36,347 nt of DNA, taken from the NCBI GenBank assembly GCA_016935485.1, contig JAFGQW010000147.1, positions 1 to 36,347 on the forward strand, in the 5' to 3' direction. Positions 1 through 8,756 of this stretch are shown here, piece after piece. A model generated the notes under the pieces. The model ran no database searches. It was not told where the DNA came from and worked only from the letters and a program-made list of their open reading frames with translations. This DNA comes from Planctomycetota bacterium (GTDB taxonomy: Bacteria > Planctomycetota > JAFGQW01). How positions within the stretch are numbered: the stretch's first letter is position 1; every line of letters starts with the position of its first letter. The position numbers and the translations under genes are program-made.

Positions 1-557
1 GATTTCACCGTGCCCAGCGGGCGGTCCACGATGCGCGCGATCTCCTCGTAGCCGAGTCCCTGGACGTCGCGCAGCACGATCAGCTCGCGATCCTCGGGAT
101 CGAGCGTGCCGAGCACGCCATGGATTCTCGCCGCGGTTTCCTGCTGTCCGATCCTCCGCGTCGGCTCGTAGGTCCGATCCGGGATCTCCACCGCACGGTC
201 CTCCTCGTCCCCGCCGCCGCCGCCCACAAAGACGAGCTTCGGCCCGGCGCCGCGCTTGGGTCTCAGCCTCGAACGGGCCTCGTTCACGGCGATGCGGTAG
301 ATCCAGGTCGCAAACGCCGCCTCGCCGCGAAACCGGGCCAGGCCCACGTAGGCCTTGACGAACACGTCCTGGGTGGTGTCCGCCGCGCGCTCGCGATCGC
401 CCAGGAAGCGGTAGACCAGGCCGTAGATCCGGTCCTGGTGTCGTTCGACCAGGCGATCGAACGCGGCGCGGTCACCGCCCCGGGCGGACGCCACGAGCTC
501 GGCGTCGCTCGGGCCCGCCGGGCGGTCCGTCTCGTTCGATGCGGCGCTTGGATCCAT
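1..557 (-). CDS. RNA polymerase sigma factor, ECF (sigma-70) family; 3' end truncated by window edge
   Basis: Manual reverse-strand translation from ATG at 557 gives MDPSAASNETDRPAGPSDAELVASARGGDRAAFDRLVERHQDRIYGLVYRFLGDRERAADTTQDVFVKAYVGLARFRGEAAFATWIYRIAVNEARSRL...LDPEDRELIVLRDVQGLGYEEIARIVDRPLGTVKS: sigma region 2 and region 4 motifs. This frame is not in the ORF list because it runs off the window. Confidence 0.93.
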   Translation of the reverse strand, partial: MDPSAASNETDRPAGPSDAELVASARGGDRAAFDRLVERHQDRIYGLVYRFLGDRERAADTTQDVFVKAYVGLARFRGEAAFATWIYRIAVNEARSRLRPKRGAGPKLVFVGGGGGDEEDRAVEIPDRTYEPTRRIGQQETAARIHGVLGTLDPEDRELIVLRDVQGLGYEEIARIVDRPLGTVK

Positions 558-683
558 GAGGAGAGGCCAGGTTTCCAGAAAACCGATCGGAATCCGGATT
601 GCCTCCGCGGGGGAATTCTACCCGCTCCCCGGGGATCCCGGCCGGAATCCCGGCGTCCCGGGGGAAGAAACTCCCCGCGCGGT

Positions 684-1817
684 TCAGAGGCGACGCGGCG
701 CCATCGAGACCTCGCGGCGGCCGAGCACATTGACGGCCAGGCCCAGCAGCAGCAGGGTCGTCAGCAGGCTCGAGCCCCCGCCGCTCACCAGCGGCAGCGT
801 GAGCCCGGTGGTGGGGAGCGCCCCGCTCGCCACCGCCGTGTTGACCAGCACCTGCGTGCCCAGCAGCCCGCCCACGCCGACCAGGAGGAGCCGCCCGAAG
901 GGCTCCCGCCACTCCATGGCGGCGCACAGCAGCAGGGCCACCAGCGCGTAGAACAGCCCCAGCACCACCAGGCAGGCCACGAGTCCGCCCTCCTCCGCGA
1001 TCACCGCGAAGATGTAGTCGTTCGACCGGGCGGGCAGGTAACCGCCGATGTTCTGCGGGCCCTCGAACAGCCCGCGCCCCGCCAGTCCGCCGTTGGCTAC
1101 CGCGATCCTGGCGTTCAAGGGCTGGTAGAGATCGAAGCTGCCGTGGCGCGCCTCGTCCCACGCGAGAAACGTCCAGATGCGCGCGCGCTGGTAGTCCTTG
1201 AGCCCCCAGAGCACGCCCGCCGCAACCGAGACCGCGAGCACCGCGAGCAGCACCGCCGCCACCCGCCGCCGCACGCCCGAGGCCCACACCATCACGCCGA
1301 CGATCGGCAGGTAGAGGAGCGCCATCCCGAGATCGGGCTGGCGGACGACGAGCGCGACGGGAAGAAGCGTGAGCAGACACGGCCAAGCGAGCCGCCGCCA
1401 GCCGTACCCCTTCTCCGCGTACATGAGCGTCCGCGCCAGCACCAGCAGCAAGCCGAGCTTCATGAGCTCCGAGGGCTGGAACCCGATCGAGCCCGAGATC
1501 GCGAGCCACCGCCGCGAGCTGTGGCGCACCTCGCCGAACAGCGCGGTCGCCACCAGCAGCACCAGGCAGGCCCCGTAGATCGGCCACGCCAGCCGCCCGA
1601 CCGTGCGGTACGACGGGAGCTGCACCGCCGCGAACGCCACCAGCCCCAGCCCGATCCAGCGGAGCTGGCCGAGCGGCGCTGGGGCGTAACGGTCGGTGTC
1701 GGCGAGGTAGGTCGACGAGACGTAGAACACGAAGCCGCCGCCGAGCAGGAAGAGGCCGATCAGCACCAGCAGCGCGCGGTAGGGATGGATCCGCGAGGCG
1801 CCGAGCGCGGTCTTCAT
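684..1817 (-). CDS. rodA: Rod shape-determining protein RodA (SEDS family peptidoglycan glycosyltransferase)
   Basis: MKTALGASRIHPYRALLVLIG... with SEDS motifs (FQPSELMKLGLLLVLAR, QPDLGMALLYLPI, SNDYIFAVIAEEGG, GLTLPLVSGGGSSLL). Start trimmed to ATG at 1817, overlapping the mrdA stop by 4 nt. Confidence 0.95.
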   Translation of the reverse strand: MKTALGASRIHPYRALLVLIGLFLLGGGFVFYVSSTYLADTDRYAPAPLGQLRWIGLGLVAFAAVQLPSYRTVGRLAWPIYGACLVLLVATALFGEVRHSSRRWLAISGSIGFQPSELMKLGLLLVLARTLMYAEKGYGWRRLAWPCLLTLLPVALVVRQPDLGMALLYLPIVGVMVWASGVRRRVAAVLLAVLAVSVAAGVLWGLKDYQRARIWTFLAWDEARHGSFDLYQPLNARIAVANGGLAGRGLFEGPQNIGGYLPARSNDYIFAVIAEEGGLVACLVVLGLFYALVALLLCAAMEWREPFGRLLLVGVGGLLGTQVLVNTAVASGALPTTGLTLPLVSGGGSSLLTTLLLLGLAVNVLGRREVSMAPRRL

Positions 1818-4513
1818 CGCCGTGCCGTCCCCTCCGCCGGCCGCGCCGTGCCGAAGTAGTGCTCGAGGAAGTCCGCCGCCAGCGGCACCGCCGCCGCGCC
1901 GCCCGACAGGCCGCGGTGCTCCAGGTAGACGACCACCACGATCTCCGGACGATCGGCCGGAGCGAAGCCCGCGAACCAGGCGTGCCGCGGGAGCGCGCTC
2001 GGCTGCCGGCGCGAGCCGAACGTGGCGGTGCCGGTCTTGCCCGCCACCGCGATGCCGCGCTCCGCCAGGCGGCCAAACCCCTCGTGCTGGGCGGTGCCGC
2101 GGCGGACCGCGTGCTGCATCCCGGTGACGAGCAGCTCGGCGTGCGCGGCCGGAAACGCGCGCCGCGCCGCGCCCTGCCGGTACGGGCTCTGCTCGACGAC
2201 GAACGGCGGGCGCCACAGCCCGCGCTGCGCCACAGCCGCGTACAGCACCGCAAGGTGCAGCGGCGACACGTAGACCGGGTCCTGGCCGATGGCCATGTTC
2301 CGCATCTCGGCCTCGCTTGCCGGCATGCGGATCCGCCCGGCGTACCGCGCGGCGTCATCGCCCCAGAGCGGCGGCTGGTCGAAGTGGAAGGCGCGAAACG
2401 TCCGGTCGAACGCGTCCCGGAGCCCGCGTTCGTGGAGGGCTCGGGCCACCTTCGCGAAGTACGCGTTGCAGGAATGGCAGAGCGCCTCGTGGAAGTCGAC
2501 GCTCGCCGCACCGCCCGCATGCCCCGCGTAGGCGCAGCCCGGCGTGGGGCCGCCCGGCAGCCGCCCCCAGCACGAGAACGCCGTGTGCTCGTCCTGGATC
2601 ACGCCGTGCTCCAGGCCGACCAGGGCGGTGAAGATCTTGAACACCGATCCGGGCAGCGCCGGCTCGAGGGCGCGGCTGGCGAGCGGCCGGTCGGGCGACT
2701 GCCTGCGGTCGGCCAGACGCGCCAGCGCCCCGGGCTCGCGCAGCGCGCGGGGCTCGTAGCTCGGGTCGGTCGCCAGCACCCGCACCGCGCCGCACCGCGG
2801 GTCGAGCGCCACCAGCGCGCCGCCCCCCATGCCGACGTGCTGCTCCGCGCCCTGCCGGCGCGCCCGGTCCGCGGCGAGCAACGCCTCCGCCTGGCGCTGC
2901 AGCGCCTCGTCGAGCGTGAGCGTGACGTCCGCCCCGTCGACGGCGGCGGCCTCGTGGATGACCAGGGGACGGCGGGCGCCGGGCACGTGGACGAAGCGCA
3001 GGATGCCGCGCCGCCCGCGCAGCCGCTCGTCGTAGCGCCGCTCGATCCCCTCGATCCCGACGTCCCGGTCGCCGACGTGCGGCCGGGCGAGCAGCGCTTC
3101 CTCCAGCGCCACGAAGGCGCGCGCCTCCTCGCGGCTGCGCATCCCCGACTGCGAGAGGATACGCCGCTGTAGCGCTTCGATGCGCCACCGGGCGACGGCC
3201 TGCAACCGCGGCACCCAGCCCAGCACCGCGTCCGGATCCAGCGGGTCCGGCGGCGCCACGTCCTCGAGCCAGGCCGCCGGAACCTCGCCGGTCCACCCCA
3301 CGAGATGCGGCGCGAACCCCTGCTCCCAGCGGCGGTCGGAGTACTCCTGCACCGCGAAGCCCTGAAGACGCCGGTCGACGCTGGCGCGGTGGAGCTCCAC
3401 GACGACGTCGTAGGGCACGGACCGCGCCGGCGTGCGCTCGCGTCCCAGGTGGTCGCGGAGGATCTTGCGGCAGCGCATCCTCGCCTCCCGCCCGAGGCGA
3501 GACAGCGACTCCAGCCACCAGAGCGAATCGCCGGCAGAGGTGCGTGCTCGACCGAGACCCGCGGCGGCCGCCTGCAGCTCGCGGCGCGCGCCGTCCTCGG
3601 CGCGGACGACCTGCCGCCAGAGCTGCACCTCGAGGTCGTCGCCGAGCGCCGCGGCGAGCGCACGAAACGCTTGCGCCTCGCCGGCGAGCCGTTCGTACCG
3701 CGCCTCGAGCGCCGCCGACTCGCCCTCACCGAGCGCCGCGCGCAGCGGGCGCCAGCCGTCGCGCGGCTCCCGCACGAACGCCTGCACGCGGGCGAGCGCA
3801 CCCCCACCCAGGACCGCATCGAGCTGGGCCGCGAGGCTGCCGTCGAGCGGGCACTCCTCCCGGTCCGCGGGCGCGGCGGCGGCCACGGTGCCGGCGCGCG
3901 CGCCGGATTGGCGCGCGCCCAGCACCAGGAAGATCGGGGCCGCAAGCAGCCGGTCCCACTCGGCGCGCGGATCCCGGACGATCGCGGCGAGATGCCGGGC
4001 GCGGCGTGCGATCTCAGCCTCGAGCATCCGGTCGTGCGCGCGATCGAGCTCCGCGAGACGTTCGGCGAGCTCGGCACGGCGGTCCTCCGCACCGGCGCCG
4101 GGAGCGGCCGCCACCCCGCCGGGTTCGCGCTCGAGGGTCTCGAGCTGCGCCGCAAGCGCGGCCCGGGCGGCGGCGCGCTCGGCCGCCTCCCGGCCGTGCA
4201 CCAACCAGAAGCCCTGCTTCGCCTCGAGCTTGCCGAGCGCCGCAGCGAGCGCCGCCGGCGGCCAGCGGTCGCGTACGCGGCCGGGCTCGATCCTGAGATC
4301 GAAGCGATGTTCGCTCCGCGCCACCACCGCGCCGCCTTCGAGCCGGATGGACCCGCGGATCGGCGGGCTGAACAGACGCCGGGTGCGGTGGTCCTCGCCC
4401 TTGGCCACCCACGCATCGCGCTCGACGACCTGCAGGCGAACGAGGTGGGCGATCACGAGGAGGTTCGCCACCCCGAAGAGCACGAGCACCTGGGCCAGTC
4501 GCTTGGCGAGCAT
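1814..4513 (-). CDS. mrdA: Penicillin-binding protein 2 (peptidoglycan D,D-transpeptidase), unusually long (899 aa)
   Basis: N-terminal TM; PIRGSI; GIERRYDERLRGRRG; transpeptidase motifs PGSVFKIFTAL (SxxK), CHSCNAYF (SxN), AGKTGTATF (KTG); located between mreD and rodA. Confidence 0.93.
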   Translation of the reverse strand: MLAKRLAQVLVLFGVANLLVIAHLVRLQVVERDAWVAKGEDHRTRRLFSPPIRGSIRLEGGAVVARSEHRFDLRIEPGRVRDRWPPAALAAALGKLEAKQGFWLVHGREAAERAAARAALAAQLETLEREPGGVAAAPGAGAEDRRAELAERLAELDRAHDRMLEAEIARRARHLAAIVRDPRAEWDRLLAAPIFLVLGARQSGARAGTVAAAAPADREECPLDGSLAAQLDAVLGGGALARVQAFVREPRDGWRPLRAALGEGESAALEARYERLAGEAQAFRALAAALGDDLEVQLWRQVVRAEDGARRELQAAAAGLGRARTSAGDSLWWLESLSRLGREARMRCRKILRDHLGRERTPARSVPYDVVVELHRASVDRRLQGFAVQEYSDRRWEQGFAPHLVGWTGEVPAAWLEDVAPPDPLDPDAVLGWVPRLQAVARWRIEALQRRILSQSGMRSREEARAFVALEEALLARPHVGDRDVGIEGIERRYDERLRGRRGILRFVHVPGARRPLVIHEAAAVDGADVTLTLDEALQRQAEALLAADRARRQGAEQHVGMGGGALVALDPRCGAVRVLATDPSYEPRALREPGALARLADRRQSPDRPLASRALEPALPGSVFKIFTALVGLEHGVIQDEHTAFSCWGRLPGGPTPGCAYAGHAGGAASVDFHEALCHSCNAYFAKVARALHERGLRDAFDRTFRAFHFDQPPLWGDDAARYAGRIRMPASEAEMRNMAIGQDPVYVSPLHLAVLYAAVAQRGLWRPPFVVEQSPYRQGAARRAFPAAHAELLVTGMQHAVRRGTAQHEGFGRLAERGIAVAGKTGTATFGSRRQPSALPRHAWFAGFAPADRPEIVVVVYLEHRGLSGGAAAVPLAADFLEHYFGTARPAEGTARR

Positions 4514-5005
4514 TCACCCCCCCGCCCGCGGCAGCAGTCCGCGCCGCCACCGCTCCGGACGCAGCAGTACGCGGTCGACGAGGAAGATGAAAACCGGCGC
4601 GGCCAGCGCCGTCGGCGCGGCGACGGCCAGCGCCCCCGCCAGCAGCGCGAGCCGGCCGGAGTGCGGATAGGCGACCATCAGCGGCACGACGGCCCCCGCC
4701 TCGAGAATCGCCCCGAGCACGAAGGTGAGCCACACCTGGTTGAGCGGCCGCGCGGCGTAGAACCCGCGCCGGAGCCCCACCACGACCCCCACGCCGCCCG
4801 CGGCCAGCACGAGGTGAAACCAGGTGGGATCCAGAGAGGCGCTGCCGCGCGCGAACGCCACGAGCAGCACCGGCAGCACGAGCCGCCGGAGCTCGATCCG
4901 CGTGGCCGCGAATCCAAGCAGCAGCACGAACGGATCGAGGCAGGCCGGCAGATCGGGCGCGAACACCGCCGCGACCACGGTGAGCAGGAGGAACATCGCG
5001 ATCAT
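4514..5005 (-). CDS. mreD: Rod shape-determining protein MreD-like membrane protein
   Basis: 163 aa, multiple hydrophobic helices, position between mreC and mrdA, 4-nt overlap with mreC. Confidence 0.8.
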   Translation of the reverse strand: MIAMFLLLTVVAAVFAPDLPACLDPFVLLLGFAATRIELRRLVLPVLLVAFARGSASLDPTWFHLVLAAGGVGVVVGLRRGFYAARPLNQVWLTFVLGAILEAGAVVPLMVAYPHSGRLALLAGALAVAAPTALAAPVFIFLVDRVLLRPERWRRGLLPRAGG

Positions 5006-6273
5006 CGCGCGTCATCCAGCGGCCAGGCGAGATCGCGCGGCGGGCGCGCAAACCGCCCGACCTGGAGTCCAGCGCCGCGCGCAGGCCGCGCGGGCCGCTC
5101 CAGGACCACGAAACCGCCCGCCGACGAGCTTACCACTTCCCCGAGCACAAGACCAACCCCGCCCGCCCCCCGGTCGGGTCCGACCACCAGGAGATCTCCG
5201 GCCTCGGGCGCGACCCGGGCCTCGAGGCAGCCGCCGTGAACCCGGGTGCCGTCGCGCCGGCCGCCGCGGAACACGGCGCCGCCGGGACTCTCCAGGCGAC
5301 CGGGCTCCGCCGGCCGGAGGATCAGGACGTGGCAGTAGAACCCCGGGTCCTCGACGAGGCGCACGCGGGCGACCCGGCCCGCCGCCGTGTGGACCCAGCC
5401 CTCGAGGTACGCCCCGCTGGCCACGGGAGCGTCCGGCGGCACCGGCCCGCCGCCCTCGCACACGATCAGCACCGAGCCCCGGAGCGGGCTGGCGTCCCAG
5501 CTCCGGACCACACGGGCCGGCCGCCAGTCCCCGGACCCCTCGCCCCGAGGGCCGAACCGGTGGATCCTCTCCCCCCGCTGGAGGCGGAGCCCGAGCACAC
5601 GCCGCGGCTCGAAGAAGGGCTCCACGCACGAGCCGCCGCCCTCGGCGCCGCCGGCCTTGAGCCGGCCGACCGGCAGGCCGGCGGGGACCTCGCGCACAAC
5701 GTCGCGATCGATCGCCGTGGTGACGACCGCGCCGCGCTCGATCTCCGCGCGGAGCGCGCTCCGGTTCTCGGGATCTTCGATCTCGAGTCCGCCGCCGCGC
5801 CGCGATCCGGTGAGCACCATCCGCCCGCTCCCGGCGCAGCCGAGCCACCACGCCTCGGCGTCGACCACGGTCCGGATGCGCGCGAAACCGGCGGCCACCG
5901 CGTCCACCTCGCCGGCGAGGCAGATCGGACCGCCCTGCGGCTCGCGGAAGCCGGCCACGTCACCGAGGGCGACGCCGTCGCGCCGGCCGCGGTCCACTAC
6001 CACGTGCGCGCGGTCGCCCGCCAGGCGGACGGCCACGACCCGCGCGCACCCGTCCGGCCCGGCCCGGTTCCACGCACGCTCGAGGAACGCCGCGACCGCC
6101 GGCGGCGGCGCCGGGAGCGCCGCGTCCCGCCGGGCGGCCTCCGCGCAGGGGTGGCGCAGCGCCGCCACCGCGGCCTGCACGGCCACCTCGAGCGCATCGC
6201 GCACCGGCGTGCGCAGCACGAGGAACACAACCGCCGCGGCGTAGAGGAGCCCCGCCAGCGGCCACCGCCGCAT
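5002..6273 (-). CDS. mreC: Rod shape-determining protein MreC-like, with two apparent MreC beta-domain modules
   Basis: N-terminal TM, then ARVVAVRLAGDRAHVVVDRGRRDGVALGD... and a second MreC-like stretch ARVVRSWDASPLRGSVLIVCEGGG...GWVHTAAGRVARVRLVEDPGF. Directly downstream of mreB. Confidence 0.82.
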   Translation of the reverse strand: MRRWPLAGLLYAAAVVFLVLRTPVRDALEVAVQAAVAALRHPCAEAARRDAALPAPPPAVAAFLERAWNRAGPDGCARVVAVRLAGDRAHVVVDRGRRDGVALGDVAGFREPQGGPICLAGEVDAVAAGFARIRTVVDAEAWWLGCAGSGRMVLTGSRRGGGLEIEDPENRSALRAEIERGAVVTTAIDRDVVREVPAGLPVGRLKAGGAEGGGSCVEPFFEPRRVLGLRLQRGERIHRFGPRGEGSGDWRPARVVRSWDASPLRGSVLIVCEGGGPVPPDAPVASGAYLEGWVHTAAGRVARVRLVEDPGFYCHVLILRPAEPGRLESPGGAVFRGGRRDGTRVHGGCLEARVAPEAGDLLVVGPDRGAGGVGLVLGEVVSSSAGGFVVLERPARPARGAGLQVGRFARPPRDLAWPLDDAR

Positions 6274-6275
6274 GG

Positions 6276-7328
6276 CTACTCGGACTCGGCGGTCTCAAGG
6301 ATCTCGTGGAGCAGATCCAGCTGATCCAGGATCTCGTTGATTCCGCGGGCCACGGCGGTGCGAGGATCCGCCGCCACGGAGACCGGCAGCTTGATCTCCT
6401 CGGCGATGATCTCGTCGATCCCCCTCAGCAGCACCCCGCCGCCGGTGAGCGTGATCCCGGTGTCGACGAGATCGGCGGAAATCTCCGGCGGTGTCTGCTC
6501 GAGCGTCGTGCGGATCGCCTGGATGATGGCGCGCACCGGAGGCTGCAGGGCCTCCCGGATCTCGGTCGAGGTGATGTTGGTCCGACGGGGCAGGTGGTCC
6601 TTGAGATCGCGCCCGCGGATCTCCATCTCGTACTCCTGCGCGATCGGGTAGGCGCTGCCGATCTCGATCTTGATCCGCTCCGCGGTCTGCTCGCCGATCA
6701 GGAGGTTGTACTTCTTGCGCACGAACTGGATGATCGCCTGGTCCATCTCGTCGCCGGCCACGCGGATGCTCGTCTTCTGCACCAGCGACGCCAGGCTCAG
6801 CACCGCCACCTCGGTGGTGCCGCCGCCCACGTCCACGATGAGGTGGCCGCGCGGCTCGTTGATGGGCAGGTTCACGCCCAGGCCGGCCGCGAGCGGCTCC
6901 TTGATCAGGAACACCCGGCGGGCGCCCGCGCGCTCCGCGCAGTTGATCACCGCGCGCTTCTCGACCGCCGTGATGCCCGAGGGGATCGACATGAGCACGC
7001 GCGGCCGGATCCACGAGCCCCCGTGGGCCTTGCGCAGGAAGTAGCGGATCATCGCCTCGGTGATCTCGAAGTCGGCGATGACCCCGTTCTTCATGGGCCG
7101 GATGGCCATGATGCTGCCGGGCGCCTTGCCCAGCATCTTCTTGGCGGACTCCCCCACGGCGGTCCCGTTCATGAGGACCCGGTTGGTGCCGCGCTTGACG
7201 GCGACCACGGAGGGCTCGTCCAGCACGATCCCCGCCCCGCGCACCGCGACGAGCGTGCTGGCGGTGCCGAGATCCATGCCGACGTCCGCGGAGAACTTGC
7301 CCAGCAGCCAGTCGATCGGCGACCTCAT
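6276..7328 (-). CDS. mreB: Rod shape-determining protein MreB
   Basis: MRSPIDWLLGKFSADVGMDLGTASTLVAVRGAGIVLDEPSVVAV...HLIVDVGGGTTEVAVLSL...TLTGGGVLLRGID: canonical actin-like MreB. Start trimmed to ATG at 7328. Confidence 0.97.
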   Translation of the reverse strand: MRSPIDWLLGKFSADVGMDLGTASTLVAVRGAGIVLDEPSVVAVKRGTNRVLMNGTAVGESAKKMLGKAPGSIMAIRPMKNGVIADFEITEAMIRYFLRKAHGGSWIRPRVLMSIPSGITAVEKRAVINCAERAGARRVFLIKEPLAAGLGVNLPINEPRGHLIVDVGGGTTEVAVLSLASLVQKTSIRVAGDEMDQAIIQFVRKKYNLLIGEQTAERIKIEIGSAYPIAQEYEMEIRGRDLKDHLPRRTNITSTEIREALQPPVRAIIQAIRTTLEQTPPEISADLVDTGITLTGGGVLLRGIDEIIAEEIKLPVSVAADPRTAVARGINEILDQLDLLHEILETAESE

Positions 7329-7459
7329 GCGTGTGCCCTCCCGCGCCCTTGCCCTGTCCGCCGTTCCGTCGCCAACCCGGTCCGTCGCGGCCGCCCGCAC
7401 CGCCGACGCCCACCCCCGGCGCCGGCGCCCCGGCCAGGGGGCTCGGCCTCGCAAGGTAT

Positions 7460-7489
7460 AAGAAACGGGCCCGGACGAGGCCGGGCCCG
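7460..7489 (-). terminator. Rho-independent-like terminator after the 56-aa protein gene
   Basis: Perfect 9-bp stem CGGGCCCGG-(6 nt)-CCGGGCCCG at 7466-7489, followed on the minus strand by TTTCTT (7465-7460). Confidence 0.72.
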
Positions 7490-7520
7490 CGCGGCATTCA
7501 ACAAGGGGTCGAGCGTCGCG

Positions 7521-7691
7521 TCAACCGAGAAGCCCGGCCTGATAGTCGTTGCTCAGCTTGATGAGGGTGATGATGATCGCCACCAGCAAGCCCACCGTGG
7601 TGATGATCACGAGGCCGGTCGCCAGCACGTCCTCGGACGGCGACTCTTCCTCGATCACCTCGTCGAGATCCATCAGTTCTTCAGCGGCCAT
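7521..7691 (-). CDS. Small acidic single-TM protein (56 aa), unknown function
   Basis: MAAEELMDLDEVIEEESPSEDVLATGLVIITTVGLLVAIIITLIKLSNDYQAGLLG; acidic N-terminus then one hydrophobic helix; lies between the upstream coiled-coil gene and a hairpin terminator. Confidence 0.68.
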   Translation of the reverse strand: MAAEELMDLDEVIEEESPSEDVLATGLVIITTVGLLVAIIITLIKLSNDYQAGLLG

Positions 7692-7749
7692 GTATCGTTC
7701 ACTCCGTCTCCCGGGGAATCGCCCCCCGTGGGTTCTCGGAAACAGGACC

Positions 7750-8598
7750 TCACAGGCGCGTCTGGGCCGTGTCGCCCACGGCGATCTCCCTGCCCGGCGC
7801 GAGCACGATGAATCTCGCGGCGCAGCTCTTCGGGTAGACGTTGTCCACCTGGACATCGCCGACGTACAAGCCGCGGCGGCTGACATGGAAGCGCATGCCC
7901 TTGGTGACCTTGTCGTCGCTGCCCACCGAAAGCGTCACGAACTTGTATTCCGGGTTGACCGTCTGCACCACTGCTTCGATGGGCGGCGCCTGGATCACGC
8001 CCTCGAAGTTGAAGCCCCCGTCAATGGCGATCTTGACCTTGTTCTGCTCGTGGGCCAGTTCACTCCGCACCTCGGTCAGATCGCGCTCGTGCTGCGCCAC
8101 CTGCTCCTGGAGGTCCGCGATCATCTGGTCCTTGCGCCGCCCGTCGTCCTCGGCCGTCTCCTTGGTCGCCACCGCACTCCGCGCGTTCTCCTCGGCCGTC
8201 GTCATGCGCCGCTCGTAGAGCTCGCGATCCCGCTGGGCCTGGGTGAGCGCGGCAGTCAGCGTCTTCATCTGGTCCTTGAGCTCGGCGACGCTGTTGCCGA
8301 GCTTCTCGTTGGAACGTTTCTCCTCGGTGAGCTGCTGCGACAGGGCGAGGTTGGTCGACCCCATCTGGTCCTTCTCATCCACGGCCGCCTTCCGGGCGGT
8401 TTCCGACTCGCCGAGCTGGGCCCGCAGGCTGTTGTTGGCCGCCTGCATGACAGCGATTTCTTCCGCCTTCTGCTTGTCGAGCGCCTCGTACTTCCCCTTC
8501 CAGTTGTCGGCCTTGCCGAGCAACGTCGCGGCGGTCGCCACAAAGACCACCGAAAGCACGAGGTTGAGCACGATGAAGACCTTCAGAATGTTGCTCAT
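7750..8598 (-). CDS. Membrane-anchored coiled-coil protein with C-terminal beta-rich domain, unknown function
   Basis: MSNILKVFIVLNLVLSVVFVATAATLLG (TM anchor), about 150 aa of E/K/Q/A-rich coiled coil, then IEAVVQTVNPEYKFVTLSVGSDDKVTKGMRFHVSRRGLYVGDVQVDNVYPKSCAARF. ATG at 8598 downstream of a consensus promoter. Confidence 0.85.
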   Translation of the reverse strand: MSNILKVFIVLNLVLSVVFVATAATLLGKADNWKGKYEALDKQKAEEIAVMQAANNSLRAQLGESETARKAAVDEKDQMGSTNLALSQQLTEEKRSNEKLGNSVAELKDQMKTLTAALTQAQRDRELYERRMTTAEENARSAVATKETAEDDGRRKDQMIADLQEQVAQHERDLTEVRSELAHEQNKVKIAIDGGFNFEGVIQAPPIEAVVQTVNPEYKFVTLSVGSDDKVTKGMRFHVSRRGLYVGDVQVDNVYPKSCAARFIVLAPGREIAVGDTAQTRL

Positions 8599-8688
8599 CA
8601 GTTTCCCTTCTTCTTCTATGCGGACTGCGGCAGGCCAGGGGTCGGCATGCACGGACACGGGTTCCGTGACAAGCGCACGTTGGGCCCG

Positions 8689-8716
8689 ATTATAGCCTCG
8701 GCCGGGGTGCTGTCAA
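8689..8716 (-). promoter_or_regulatory. Consensus housekeeping-sigma promoter (TTGACA-16-TATAAT)
   Basis: Minus strand reads TTGACAGCACCCCGGCCGAGGCTATAATCGGG, with an A/T-rich UP-element-like tract just upstream (8717-8770). Confidence 0.8.
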
Positions 8717-8756
8717 CAAATAATTGAGTCCGAGTCGAACCGGATAAAGTATTTTT

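Noticed and set aside
120-1859. 579-aa plus-strand ORF
   Set aside because: Antisense to the sigma factor and rodA; composition is that of a shadow ORF.
472-2520. 682-aa minus-strand ORF
   Set aside because: Wrong frame over rodA/mrdA; RodA motifs are in the 684-1817 frame.
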